Source: Runella sp. CRIBMP
GTDB taxonomy: Bacteria; Bacteroidota; Bacteroidia; Cytophagales; Spirosomataceae
Reading direction: 5' to 3'
Length of the DNA stretch: 64,000 nucleotides
Assembly: GCF_009905605.1 (NCBI RefSeq)
Contig: NZ_JAAAKZ010000011.1
Span: forward strand, 1-64,000
The translations under genes were made by a program, and so were the position numbers. The notes under the pieces were generated by a model that did no database searches, had not been told where the DNA came from, and worked only from the letters and a program-made list of their open reading frames with translations. Every line of letters begins with the position of its first letter. The stretch's first letter is position 1. Shown in pieces: positions 8,805 through 17,620 of the stretch.

Positions 8805-9377
8805 ATGACCGACGAAACCCTTTGGCAGGCGGTACGTGAAGGCAGCGAAACTGCCTTTGAGGCGTTGTATCGTCGGTATTTTCAGGTACTCTTCAGTTAT
8901 GGAAAACGCATTCACCAAGACGAAGATGCGGTAAACGATGCCATTCAGGATCTGTTTGTGGATATTTGGCGCAGTCGTCATTCGTTAAGTCAGGCCCAAT
9001 CGGTTAAATTTTATCTGATTCGTTCGCTTCGTCGAAAAATTCATCGCTCGCTCAAAGCCGATTTTCTCCATGGTGAAGAATGGGGAAAGGTAGAAGAGTC
9101 GTTTTTACCGATGGAAGACTCACCGGAAACCTTATTTACCCATGAAGAAGATACCCTGATTCAGTCAGAAAAGTTAACGGCCTGGTTGAGTCAATTACCC
9201 CCCCGTCAAAATGAGGCGCTTCTGCTTCGGTATTATCATAATTTTGAGTATTCAGAAATTGCCGACCTTCTTCATATCAAAGAGCAAACCGCCCGTAACC
9301 TTGTTCAGAAAGCCCTTCAGATCCTTCGTAAACTGGCTATTTCCTTGATTATCATTGCCGTGCCGTTTTTTTTATGA
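8805..9377 (+). CDS. ECF RNA polymerase sigma factor (FecI-like), module 1
   Basis: This is a sigma-70 region 2 plus region 4 protein of about 190 residues. DAIQDLFVDIWRSR represents region 2.2-2.4, and a helix-turn-helix (SEIADLLHIKEQTARNLVQKAL) represents region 4.2. A GTG at 8790 is also possible; the ATG at 8805 puts the conserved TLWQAVREGSETAFE start near the N-terminus as in relatives. The next genes are FecR, SusC with an N-terminal STN signalling domain, and SusD. That is the standard trans-envelope relay in which ligand binding to SusC releases the sigma factor to transcribe the import genes. A short hydrophobic tail ends the protein. Confidence 0.9.
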   Translation: MTDETLWQAVREGSETAFEALYRRYFQVLFSYGKRIHQDEDAVNDAIQDLFVDIWRSRHSLSQAQSVKFYLIRSLRRKIHRSLKADFLHGEEWGKVEESFLPMEDSPETLFTHEEDTLIQSEKLTAWLSQLPPRQNEALLLRYYHNFEYSEIADLLHIKEQTARNLVQKALQILRKLAISLIIIAVPFFL

Positions 9378-9399
9378 TTTTTTCAATTTTTTTTTCGAT

Positions 9400-9423
9400 T
9401 CAGGAGGTTGAAAACCTTCCTGA
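9400..9423 (+). other. Hairpin between sigma and anti-sigma genes
   Basis: TCAGGAGGTT and AACCTTCCTGA pair with one bulged base around a GAA loop, just upstream of fecR 1. The stem buries an AGGAGG string. It could reduce read-through or translation; no functional proof can be had from sequence. Confidence 0.3.
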
Positions 9424-9477
9424 TTGTCTCTTTCTATACAGAATGGGAATAGTACCATTATTTCCAAAATAGTCACC

Positions 9478-10584
9478 ATGAAATATTCGCAATTCACCAC
9501 CAGCGATTTTATAGAAGATGCTCATTTTCGGCGATGGGTTCAATTCCCCACGGCCGAATCTTCGGCTTTTTGGGAAGATTTTTTACAACGGCACCCTGAA
9601 AAAAAGCAGGAAATTACCGTTGCCCAAAATATATTGTTGACCCTTGAAGCGCAGGTGGAGAGCGGTTTCTCCACAAAAGCAAATGAAGACAGGGTGTTTC
9701 AGCAGATACAGCAGCAGCTCGGGGAAGAGCAGGAGGTTAAAATCCGTCGCTTACCGGTGTGGGCTCGTTGGGCAGCGGCGGCATCAGTGGTATTGGTGAT
9801 GAGCTGGTGGTTTGTAAATCGTCAAACTGCCCCTATTGAGTTGACGTATGAAGTGAATCGGGAGCAGTCCGAATCACCATTAACAGAAAAAGTAAACGAT
9901 ACGCCCAAACCCATTCTTGTCACGCTTGCCGACGGAAGTTCCATTTTTCTAAGCCCCAAAAGTAGGATAAGTTACGCCAAAACCTTCAACGAAGGGAGTA
10001 AACGAGAGGTGTATCTGAGCGGAGAAGCATTTTTTGAAGTGGCCAAAAATCCAAATAAACCATTTTTTGTGTACGCCAATGAATTGGTCACCAAGGTACT
10101 GGGTACAAGTTTTAATGTAAAGGCGTTTCCCGAAGATAAAAATGTAGAGGTTAAAGTTCGGACGGGTCGAGTAGCAGTTGCTGTAGCCGAGAAAATCAGT
10201 AATCGGAAAAATATCAGCAATAGAGAACGTGAGGGCATAGTGTTGTTGCCTAATCAACAGGCAGTCTTATCACGGCAGGAAATCCGGTTGGTAAAGTCGT
10301 TGGTAGAAAATCCAACTTTACTGAGTGCCACTACACCCACACCGATGCGGTACTCATTTGTGTTTGAAGCTGCCCAGGCTTCTGATGTATTCAATATGAT
10401 TGAAAAGGCCTACGGGATTGACATGGTGTTTGATGAGGAAATTTTCTCCAAGTGCCAGTTTACCGCCGACTTAACCGACGAGTCACTCTATGAAAAACTG
10501 GATATTATCTGTAAAAGTATTGAAGCCAACTATCAGATTTTAGATGCTCAGATCATTATTTCGGGCAAAGGCTGTGCCAATTAA
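9478..10584 (+). CDS. FecR-family anti-sigma factor, module 1
   Basis: The 368-residue protein starts at the ATG at 9478 (a TTG at 9424 in the same frame is less likely, because MKYSQFTTSDFI matches the beginning of the second FecR in this window). It has a cytoplasmic sigma-binding N-terminus of about 90 residues and one membrane segment near 95-113. The periplasmic FecR domain follows (PILVTLADGSSIFLSP, then VYLSGEAFFEVAKNP and TKVLGTSFNVKAF), and then a C-terminal DUF4974/secretin-like domain that contacts the STN domain of SusC. It would hold sigma factor 1 inactive until its partner SusC signals. It is about 50 percent alike by eye to the FecR at 24448. Confidence 0.9.
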   Translation: MKYSQFTTSDFIEDAHFRRWVQFPTAESSAFWEDFLQRHPEKKQEITVAQNILLTLEAQVESGFSTKANEDRVFQQIQQQLGEEQEVKIRRLPVWARWAAAASVVLVMSWWFVNRQTAPIELTYEVNREQSESPLTEKVNDTPKPILVTLADGSSIFLSPKSRISYAKTFNEGSKREVYLSGEAFFEVAKNPNKPFFVYANELVTKVLGTSFNVKAFPEDKNVEVKVRTGRVAVAVAEKISNRKNISNREREGIVLLPNQQAVLSRQEIRLVKSLVENPTLLSATTPTPMRYSFVFEAAQASDVFNMIEKAYGIDMVFDEEIFSKCQFTADLTDESLYEKLDIICKSIEANYQILDAQIIISGKGCAN

Positions 10585-10650
10585 CCTATTATTCACCAAA
10601 CACAAAGCTGAATGAACTGAACCGGTACCTGATTATCCATTAAAAAAAGA

Positions 10651-10682
10651 GAAGTCGGCAATGCACCACCATCACCGACTTC
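10651..10682 (+). terminator. Hairpin after fecR 1
   Basis: GAAGTCGG (10651-10658) and CCGACTTC (10675-10682) form a perfect 8-bp stem about 67 bases after the fecR stop. No strong T-run follows, so it may be a weak terminator or an RNA-processing structure that separates the regulatory genes from susC. Confidence 0.45.
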
Positions 10683-10705
10683 ATAAGCCCCTATCGCGCG
10701 AACGA

Positions 10706-10724
10706 CATCTGTAGTGTACAGATG
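10706..10724 (+). promoter_or_regulatory. Palindrome in the susC 1 leader
   Basis: CATCTGTA, loop GTG, TACAGATG is a perfect 8-bp inverted repeat 47 bases before the susC start. It could be an mRNA leader hairpin or a protein-binding site near the sigma-dependent promoter. Confidence 0.4.
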
Positions 10725-10771
10725 CGGGGGTGTTTTGTCAAATTTTTCGTTTAACAAAAACATTCAAATCT

Positions 10772-13700
10772 ATGAAAAAAAGTAACACTGCCCGGCATTG
10801 GGCGGTTAAAATCATGCAATGGTCCTTTATACATCTGTGTATTGCCCTGATTTTTGCTAATCTTTCGTTTGCTGATGACGCAGCGGCGCAGGAGGTGCTG
10901 GAGCGTCGTATTTCGATTCAGGTTACCAATCAGAACATTAATTCAGTACTTTCCGAAATTGAAAAAATTGCCGAAGTAAAGTTTTCGTACAGTCCCAATC
11001 TCATTCGGGCATCCCGTAAAATTACGGTAACTGCCTCCAACGAGAAACTTTCGGCGGTGTTGGAAAAACTGCTGACTCCCCAAAAATTGTCTTACGAAAT
11101 TGTCGGAAGGCAGATCATTCTCAAACGGGGAATATCGGAAAAAACCCAAACCGGACAACTTGAGCTCCCAAACGCATTTCCCCAAATGCTCGACCAAATC
11201 ATTACAGGAACCGTCACCGATGAAAGCGGTTCCGGATTGCCTGGGGTAAGTATTTTGGTCAAAGGAACCCAACGCGGCACCACGACGGATGCTGGTGGTA
11301 AATACAAAATAGACGTACCCGATGGCAGTGCAGTTTTGGTGTTTTCGTTTGTGGGGTATTTGTCGCAGGAGGTAGCGGTTGGGAATCAAAGCCAACTCAA
11401 CCTAAGCCTTAAAGTAGATACCAAGACGTTGGATGAGGTAGTGGTTACGGCATTTGGTATCAAGCGCGACCAAAAGGCCTTAGGATATGCTTCACAAAAA
11501 GTAGCCGGTGAACACATATCAGCCGTCGGCAATACCAACATTCAAAACTCATTGCAAGGGAAAGCAGCGGGGGTCCAGGTACGATTGAGCAGTGGCATGC
11601 CGGGCCGTCCTGCCCTGGTAAATATCCGGGGCTCCCGTTCCATTACGGGTTCAAATGAGCCTCTGTATGTCATTGACGGTTTACCCGTGGCGGCCGGGGG
11701 GCGTTCCATTGATTTCAATCCTGCGGATGTGGAATCAATGGATATTTTGAAAGGACCGGCGGCGGCGGCCCTGTATGGCGTAAGGGCGTCGAACGGGGTG
11801 ATCGTTATTACGACCAAAAGCGGCAAAAACGCCAATCGCAAGCCTACTGTTACGTTTGAATCACAATTTGCTCAGGATAAAGTTAGTTTTTTACCCAAGT
11901 TGCAATACGAGTACGCACAGGGAAATAACGGTGTGTTTGATCAAAACGGATTATTTGCCTACGGCCCCAAAATCAGTACACTCGGTACCTATACCAATTT
12001 GTTGGGTCAGCAGGAACAGGCCGCTTCGTACCGAAATATGGAGGAGTTTTACGGAACGGGTTCTACTTTCAATAATAATTTGGAAATAGCACAGGGTGGA
12101 AGTTTCGGCAACTACGCCATTGGGGTAGGCCGCACTGACCAAACGGGGGTGATTGCCAATACCGGCTTGCAGCGCACCAACATCAAATTCAACGGATTGT
12201 TGACCCCGTTTTCGAAATTCAAAGTAGGTGTCTCCATAAATTATGCAGATATTAACGTTAATGACTTTCCCGATGAGGTAGGAAACGCTGCTTTTTTTCG
12301 TACTGTTTACGAAACTCCACCTTCCTACAACCTGAAAGGAAAACCTTATGCCGAGGCCACTGACCCTTACCGGCAAATCCTGTTTCGAGCCGCCCAAAAC
12401 AACCCCTATTGGATTGTAGAAAACAACTTTCGAAACAGTCGGACTGCACGCACTTACGGAAACCTGTTTTTAGAATATCAATTGGCCAAAGGCTTGAAGG
12501 TGACTTATAGGGTGGGCTTGGACAATTTTAATACCAAAATCGAAACTTACGACGAATTGGGCACGGGGCCGACAGGAAGAACAAATCCACCAAGCGGAGG
12601 GAAATTTTTATTGCAAAACCAACAGGAAACTCAGCTTAACTCTAACTTATTTTTGAGTTATGACCGAAATTTGACCAAAGATTTGGTACTGAATGTGATT
12701 GCAGGAAATGAGTTGTTTGACATTCGTCGTACCAACAACAGCACCAATAGTGCAAATCTGGTAGTGGGCGACTGGCCCAACATTGCCAACGGCACAACCA
12801 TTACCGCCAACAACAGCAACAACGCCCAACGAGTTGTAGGTTTTTACGGCAATGCAAACCTTGGCTACAAAGAAATGTTGTATCTGAACCTGTCGGCTCG
12901 GCAGGATTATGCCTCCAATTTACCTTCAGGCAAGCGCTCTTTTCTGTATCCTTCAGCAGGGTTGAGTTTTGTATTGACTGAAGCCGTGCCATCACTCCAA
13001 AACCTGTTTACTTTTGCCAAACTGCGAGCCAACTACGCCGAGGTAGGTCAATTGGGACAGCTTTTCGTCAATGGCGTAGGCTACTCGGCTGCCAATCCTG
13101 GGTTTCAATTTCCGCTCAACGGAGTGGCTGGGTTTTTGCCAAGCAGTACCAGCATCAGTTCTACGCTTCGCCCTGAAAACACCCGTAGTGTAGAATTGGG
13201 AACGGAACTGCGTTTTCTAAAAAATCGAATCAGTGTTGATTATACCTATTTCAGAAGCCTATCCGACGGACAGATATTTGGTATTCCGCTGCCTCCTTCC
13301 ACGGGTTTTGGCAGTCAGGTGAATAATGCCGGAAAAATGCTTTCGAGGGGGCATGAAATTATGCTTCGTCTGACTCCCCTGAAAAACTCCGACTTCCATT
13401 GGGACTTCAACGTTAATTTCTCGAAATACAAAACCACCGTTGAAGAACTGCCCTCGGGCCTGACCCGCATTTTGCTGGCAGATGCCCAATCAAAAGTTCA
13501 ACTGGTGGCAGAAAAAGGACAGGTGTATCCTTCTTTCTACGGTCGTCCCTACCAACGAGACCCTGCTTCAGGCCAAATTGTGGTAAGTTCCACCAACGGA
13601 ATTCCATTGCAATCACCGACACTGCAAATTTTGGGTACACCCAACCCTGACTTTGAATTCAATTTTATCAACTCGTTTCGGTTTAAGTCTTTGACCTTTG

Positions 13701-14197
13701 GTTTTCAGGTAGATTGGCGCAAAGGGGGGCTGTTTTATTCTCAGTTACAGGACGAATCAAGGGTAAGGGGTTTATCAGAAGCTACGCTCGACCGGGAGAT
13801 TCAACAGGTGATTCCCGGCAAAAAAGGAAGGTTTGTAAACGGGGCCTTGGTAGTAGAAGGTGATAATGACGTTGCCATTTACAAAACCAACACGTATTGG
13901 GCCGCATTGAGTGCCAACCATGAATCTAACTTAGACGATGCCACGTTTGTTCGATTACGGGAAATAAGCCTCAATTATGATCTGCCTGCTGCAATCACCA
14001 AAAAAATTGGTATGTCAAGGGCAAGTCTTTTTTTGACGGGCCGTAATTTGTTCCTGATTACCAACACGTTTGTTGATCCCGAATTGAACATGACGACTAA
14101 TTTTTCAGGAGCCAGTACGGGTAATTCGGTGGGAATTGAGTGGTATCAACAACCCCAAACCCGCAGTTTAGGAGGAGGGATCCGCCTCAAATTTTAA
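10772..14197 (+). CDS. SusC/RagA TonB-dependent outer-membrane transporter with STN domain, module 1
   Basis: The product has about 1141 residues from the ATG at 10772 (the upstream GTG at 10730 adds 14 residues before the signal peptide). Order of parts: signal peptide, STN domain (about 45-105) that reads out to FecR, CarboxypepD-regulatory domain (about 135-215, GTVTDESGSGLPGVSILVKG), the SusC linker DEVVVTAFG, plug domain (about 235-345) and a 22-strand beta-barrel ending in a terminal phenylalanine (GGGIRLKF). It imports an oligomer or sugar derivative too large for porins, using TonB energy, with the SusD lipoprotein downstream as a lid. The STN domain ties it to sigma factor 1. The ligand is unknown; the neighbouring FAD enzymes are the best clue. 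Confidence 0.93.
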   Translation: MKKSNTARHWAVKIMQWSFIHLCIALIFANLSFADDAAAQEVLERRISIQVTNQNINSVLSEIEKIAEVKFSYSPNLIRASRKITVTASNEKLSAVLEKLLTPQKLSYEIVGRQIILKRGISEKTQTGQLELPNAFPQMLDQIITGTVTDESGSGLPGVSILVKGTQRGTTTDAGGKYKIDVPDGSAVLVFSFVGYLSQEVAVGNQSQLNLSLKVDTKTLDEVVVTAFGIKRDQKALGYASQKVAGEHISAVGNTNIQNSLQGKAAGVQVRLSSGMPGRPALVNIRGSRSITGSNEPLYVIDGLPVAAGGRSIDFNPADVESMDILKGPAAAALYGVRASNGVIVITTKSGKNANRKPTVTFESQFAQDKVSFLPKLQYEYAQGNNGVFDQNGLFAYGPKISTLGTYTNLLGQQEQAASYRNMEEFYGTGSTFNNNLEIAQGGSFGNYAIGVGRTDQTGVIANTGLQRTNIKFNGLLTPFSKFKVGVSINYADINVNDFPDEVGNAAFFRTVYETPPSYNLKGKPYAEATDPYRQILFRAAQNNPYWIVENNFRNSRTARTYGNLFLEYQLAKGLKVTYRVGLDNFNTKIETYDELGTGPTGRTNPPSGGKFLLQNQQETQLNSNLFLSYDRNLTKDLVLNVIAGNELFDIRRTNNSTNSANLVVGDWPNIANGTTITANNSNNAQRVVGFYGNANLGYKEMLYLNLSARQDYASNLPSGKRSFLYPSAGLSFVLTEAVPSLQNLFTFAKLRANYAEVGQLGQLFVNGVGYSAANPGFQFPLNGVAGFLPSSTSISSTLRPENTRSVELGTELRFLKNRISVDYTYFRSLSDGQIFGIPLPPSTGFGSQVNNAGKMLSRGHEIMLRLTPLKNSDFHWDFNVNFSKYKTTVEELPSGLTRILLADAQSKVQLVAEKGQVYPSFYGRPYQRDPASGQIVVSSTNGIPLQSPTLQILGTPNPDFEFNFINSFRFKSLTFGFQVDWRKGGLFYSQLQDESRVRGLSEATLDREIQQVIPGKKGRFVNGALVVEGDNDVAIYKTNTYWAALSANHESNLDDATFVRLREISLNYDLPAAITKKIGMSRASLFLTGRNLFLITNTFVDPELNMTTNFSGASTGNSVGIEWYQQPQTRSLGGGIRLKF

Positions 14198-14229
14198 GTA
14201 ACGTTTTACAACCATATGCTTCAATTCCA

Positions 14230-15678
14230 ATGAAAAAGACCCTATACTTCAGTGCTTTCCTGTCACTTATTCTCAGTGCGTGCTCAGACGAAAAACTCAA
14301 TGAGATTGACACTAATCCCAATATCATTTCTGACGCACCATTGAATACCATTCTCCCTGCTGCTCAAATGATGGTATTTCAACGGGTGGTAGGCAGCATT
14401 TCCATCATTAGTGGCTATGCTTCAGAACACACCAATTTCACGGGAGTAAATACGGCTACCAAATTGCAGATTGGCGGTGCTTCTACCCTCGGCGTAAGCG
14501 GTGGTACCAACTGGACGAGTGGTTTTCAGGCGATACGCTATTTCAACGACGTTAGAGCCAAAGCTGATAAACAGCAACGTCAGGGCTATGCGGCCATTGC
14601 CGATATTATGTCGGCTTATACTTTATTACTTTTGGTAGATACCTACGGTGATATTCCTTACAAAGAGGTAGGTCTGGAGAGTATCATTCAGCCAAAGTTT
14701 GACAAAGCCCAGGACTTATATGCCGAAATGCAGAAATTGCTCGATGCAGGTATTCAAAAATGCGACCAGGCAACTACGGCGGCCACTCGCCCGGGAAACG
14801 ATGATTTGGTGTTTAAAGGCAATATGACGCTTTGGAAAAAAACGGCTTGGGGCCTGAAAGCCCGTTTGTTAAATCGCCTGAGCAATGTAAGCCCCAAAGA
14901 TGCCGATGTTTTAACGGCTATCGGGAATTCGTTTTCCTCTGCCGAAAACTTCACGGTCACGGGTTATCAGAGCAATCCTGAAAACGCCAATCCCATTGCC
15001 AACAACTTTATGAATGCCTCTACCATTGTGATAGCCGACGGAATTGTCACGGCCATGAAGTCGTTTCTTGAATCAAATGAAGATGTGTTGGCCGACCCGA
15101 GAGCCAATATTTGGTTTACCAAAATTGGCGGTAAAGTCATAACGCCCCCCACAAGCAAGGCAAATACCGACGTAACCCTCAACGGTACGCTGTATTCAAA
15201 ACCTTTGTATCTTCAAAACCGTACTTCACCTTTGCCCTTATTGACTTACACCGAATTGAAATTTATCGAAGCTGAAGCTCAATTGCGTTTGGGTGATAAA
15301 GCCAAGGCATACACCGCCTACGATGCAGCCGTGCGGTCGGCGATGGCCCAATCGGCTGTTTTTAACTCAGCAGCGGCGATTACTGCTGCTCAAATCAACG
15401 CTTATTTGGCCCGGCCAAAAGTGTTGATGGGAGTTGATAAATTGACATTGAAAGACATTATTACCCAGAAATACATATTCCTGTTCGTGTTTCAAAGTCA
15501 GGAAGCGTATAATGATGTCCGTCGTACGGGCCTGATTACCCTCAACGACCCTGATGGTACCGCAAAACGCTTTCCGTATCCGGTAGATGAAATCTCCCGT
15601 AACGCAAACGCTCCGCAGGTATCTGACCAGAATACTGTGTATCAGGACAATGCTCGCTTGTTTTGGGCTAAACTTTAA
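14230..15678 (+). CDS. SusD/RagB-family outer-membrane lipoprotein, module 1
   Basis: The 482-residue surface lipoprotein starts at the ATG at 14230, where a lipoprotein signal ends in LILSAC (Cys18). An in-frame start at 14140 inside susC would add 30 residues without a signal and is rejected. It has the SusD-like_2 layout: ETDTNPN-type start (DTNPNIISDAPLNTILPAAQ), the LLLLVDTYGDIPYKE string near 135-150, TPR-like helices, and a C-terminal FPYPVDEI motif. It binds the imported ligand on top of SusC. It is the last gene before a strong terminator. Confidence 0.92.
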   Translation: MKKTLYFSAFLSLILSACSDEKLNEIDTNPNIISDAPLNTILPAAQMMVFQRVVGSISIISGYASEHTNFTGVNTATKLQIGGASTLGVSGGTNWTSGFQAIRYFNDVRAKADKQQRQGYAAIADIMSAYTLLLLVDTYGDIPYKEVGLESIIQPKFDKAQDLYAEMQKLLDAGIQKCDQATTAATRPGNDDLVFKGNMTLWKKTAWGLKARLLNRLSNVSPKDADVLTAIGNSFSSAENFTVTGYQSNPENANPIANNFMNASTIVIADGIVTAMKSFLESNEDVLADPRANIWFTKIGGKVITPPTSKANTDVTLNGTLYSKPLYLQNRTSPLPLLTYTELKFIEAEAQLRLGDKAKAYTAYDAAVRSAMAQSAVFNSAAAITAAQINAYLARPKVLMGVDKLTLKDIITQKYIFLFVFQSQEAYNDVRRTGLITLNDPDGTAKRFPYPVDEISRNANAPQVSDQNTVYQDNARLFWAKL

Positions 15679-15686
15679 CCAATCTC

Positions 15687-15722
15687 ATTCTGTTTCTGAG
15701 CGATTGAGTTCAGAAACAGAAT
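15687..15722 (+). terminator. Terminator after susD 1
   Basis: ATTCTGTTTCTGA and TCAGAAACAGAAT form a perfect 13-bp stem with a 10-base loop, followed by CTCTTTATT. It ends the module 1 operon just ahead of the FAD enzyme genes. Confidence 0.75.
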
Positions 15723-15740
15723 CTCTTTATTCACAATTTG

Positions 15741-17603
15741 ATGATGAAAGCAGTCCTTGCTTGCTTAATTTTATTCCTATCGGTTATTTCGTTTGGACAG
15801 ACTCCCAAACAATTTGACGTGGTGGTTTACGGTGCTACGCCTGCGGGTATTGCCGCTTCGGTCAATGCGGCTCAATTGGGCGTAAAGGTAGCCCTGATTG
15901 AAGAATCCAATCACATTGGCGGACTCACCTCCGGTGGATTATCATTTACCGATTTTCGCACTTTTGAGGCAGTGCAGGGCACATTTCGAGAATTTATGAA
16001 CCGTGTATTGGCTTATTATACAAGTACTTATGGGCCTGAATCACAGCAGGTGAAAGATTGCTATCGAGGGGCTTATTATGAGCCGAAAGTTGCTAAATTA
16101 ATTTTTGAGCAAATGCTGTCGGAGCAGCCTAATATTGAGGTTTTTACCAATTACAGACTGGAAAGAACGGAAAAAAAGGGCAACCGATTGACGGGGGTAA
16201 GCTTTGCCTCTACCGCAGGAAAAGCGCCGATTATGACCAAAGCAACGGTTTTTATTGATGCCACCTACGAGGGCGATTTGATAGCAAAAGCAGGCTGTGC
16301 GTATCGTTTGGGCAGAGAATCCAAAGAAGAATTTGGGGAACGATATGCTGGAAAGGTCTTTATGGAAGATGGAAAATTTTTGGCAGGAAGCACGGGGGGC
16401 GGCGATAAAGAAATTCAAAATTATAATTTCAGAATTTGTATGACAAAAGACCTGGCCAATGCTATTCCAGTACCTAAGCCCACTAATTACGTCAGAGATT
16501 CCTATTTACCATTACTCGAAGAAATAAAAAGCGGCAAAATCAGGCAGTTTAACCTCAATTTGGTCACCATACGTTCAATTCCCAACAACAAAGCCGACGT
16601 AAATGACCGTCATTTTGCTTCGTTGAGTTTGGCCTTGTGGGGTGAAAGTCATACCTGGCCCGAAGGCAGTCCGGAACACCGAAAGATGCTTTATGAAAGA
16701 CACAAAGACCATGCTTTGGGCTTGATTTATTTTGTTCAGAATGATAGAGAAATTCCTGCGTCCATTCAGGCCGAAGCCCGAAATTGGGGTTTGCCCAAAG
16801 ATGAATATACCTACAACGAAAACTTTACTCCTGCCCTCTATGTACGGGAAGGGCGAAGATTGGTCGGTAGTTATATTTTCAAAGAGCAGGATACCCAACA
16901 AGCCTCCAACAGCTTGCGGGCACCCCTGCAAGCCAATTCCATTGCCGTGGGTGATTATGGGCTGAATTCACACGGAACTGGCAAACGAACCGCTTTTCAC
17001 CCTACTATTCGTGATGGGCAGTTCAGTGCGGCGTTTTCCAACGTGCCGCATCAGATTCCTTATGGAGTGATTGTACCTAAAATGATAGATGGTTTGTTGG
17101 CCCCCGTGCCTATTTCAGCAACGCACGTGGGTTACTCTGCCCTGCGTATGGAGCCTATCTGGACTGCTTTGGGGCAGGCAGCCGGCGTAGCAGCGGCTTT
17201 GGCAATCAAACAAAAAGTACAGTTGAGAAATGTGAAAGTACATGAAATTCAGGAGATTTTGCACGAAAAGGGAGCGATAACGATTTATTTTTCTGATGTG
17301 TTGCCTGGTTCTCCTTTTTTCAAAGCTGCTCAATATTTCGGTCAAAAGGGCTTTTTAGTAAAAGTACCTGCCATTGATACTGTCCATTTTGAAGACCATT
17401 TAAAGTTTATTCAAGGGCAATTTACTGCCGCTTTTCCGCACCATTATGTATATCCCCATCAAAAAATGAATCAGAAATTAATGAATCATTGGTTAGAAAT
17501 CATCAGCTATAAGGCTACTGATAGCGAAAAGGAAATTTTTTTGACCATGACCCGTGGGGATTTTTTGAATGAACTGTATCGAAAATTCAAAACTCACAAA
17601 TAA
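15741..17603 (+). CDS. Secreted FAD-dependent oxidoreductase, pair 1 large member
   Basis: The 620-residue protein has a Sec signal peptide (cleavage after SFGQ, about residue 20) and an N-terminal Rossmann motif VVVYGATPAGIAASVNAA, in which threonine replaces the central glycine of GxGxxG. HIGGLTSGGLSFTDF and a second FAD motif (ATVFIDATYEGDL) follow. The C-terminal LEPIWTALGQAAGVAAALAIK-like region (MEPIWTALGQAAG) closes the FAD site. The family (FAD_oxidored) is often mislabelled xanthan lyase and has no proven substrate. The long insertion between the FAD halves probably forms a substrate domain. It is followed 17 bases later by the Tat-type member. It is about half identical by eye to the gene at 19016. 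Confidence 0.85.
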   Translation: MMKAVLACLILFLSVISFGQTPKQFDVVVYGATPAGIAASVNAAQLGVKVALIEESNHIGGLTSGGLSFTDFRTFEAVQGTFREFMNRVLAYYTSTYGPESQQVKDCYRGAYYEPKVAKLIFEQMLSEQPNIEVFTNYRLERTEKKGNRLTGVSFASTAGKAPIMTKATVFIDATYEGDLIAKAGCAYRLGRESKEEFGERYAGKVFMEDGKFLAGSTGGGDKEIQNYNFRICMTKDLANAIPVPKPTNYVRDSYLPLLEEIKSGKIRQFNLNLVTIRSIPNNKADVNDRHFASLSLALWGESHTWPEGSPEHRKMLYERHKDHALGLIYFVQNDREIPASIQAEARNWGLPKDEYTYNENFTPALYVREGRRLVGSYIFKEQDTQQASNSLRAPLQANSIAVGDYGLNSHGTGKRTAFHPTIRDGQFSAAFSNVPHQIPYGVIVPKMIDGLLAPVPISATHVGYSALRMEPIWTALGQAAGVAAALAIKQKVQLRNVKVHEIQEILHEKGAITIYFSDVLPGSPFFKAAQYFGQKGFLVKVPAIDTVHFEDHLKFIQGQFTAAFPHHYVYPHQKMNQKLMNHWLEIISYKATDSEKEIFLTMTRGDFLNELYRKFKTHK

Positions 17604-17620
17604 ATTCTAAAACGATTTTA

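Noticed and set aside
9424-9477. TTG start of fecR 1 extending the protein by 18 residues
   Set aside because: The added residues are not similar to the second FecR, while the ATG at 9478 aligns with the start of the other FecR protein.
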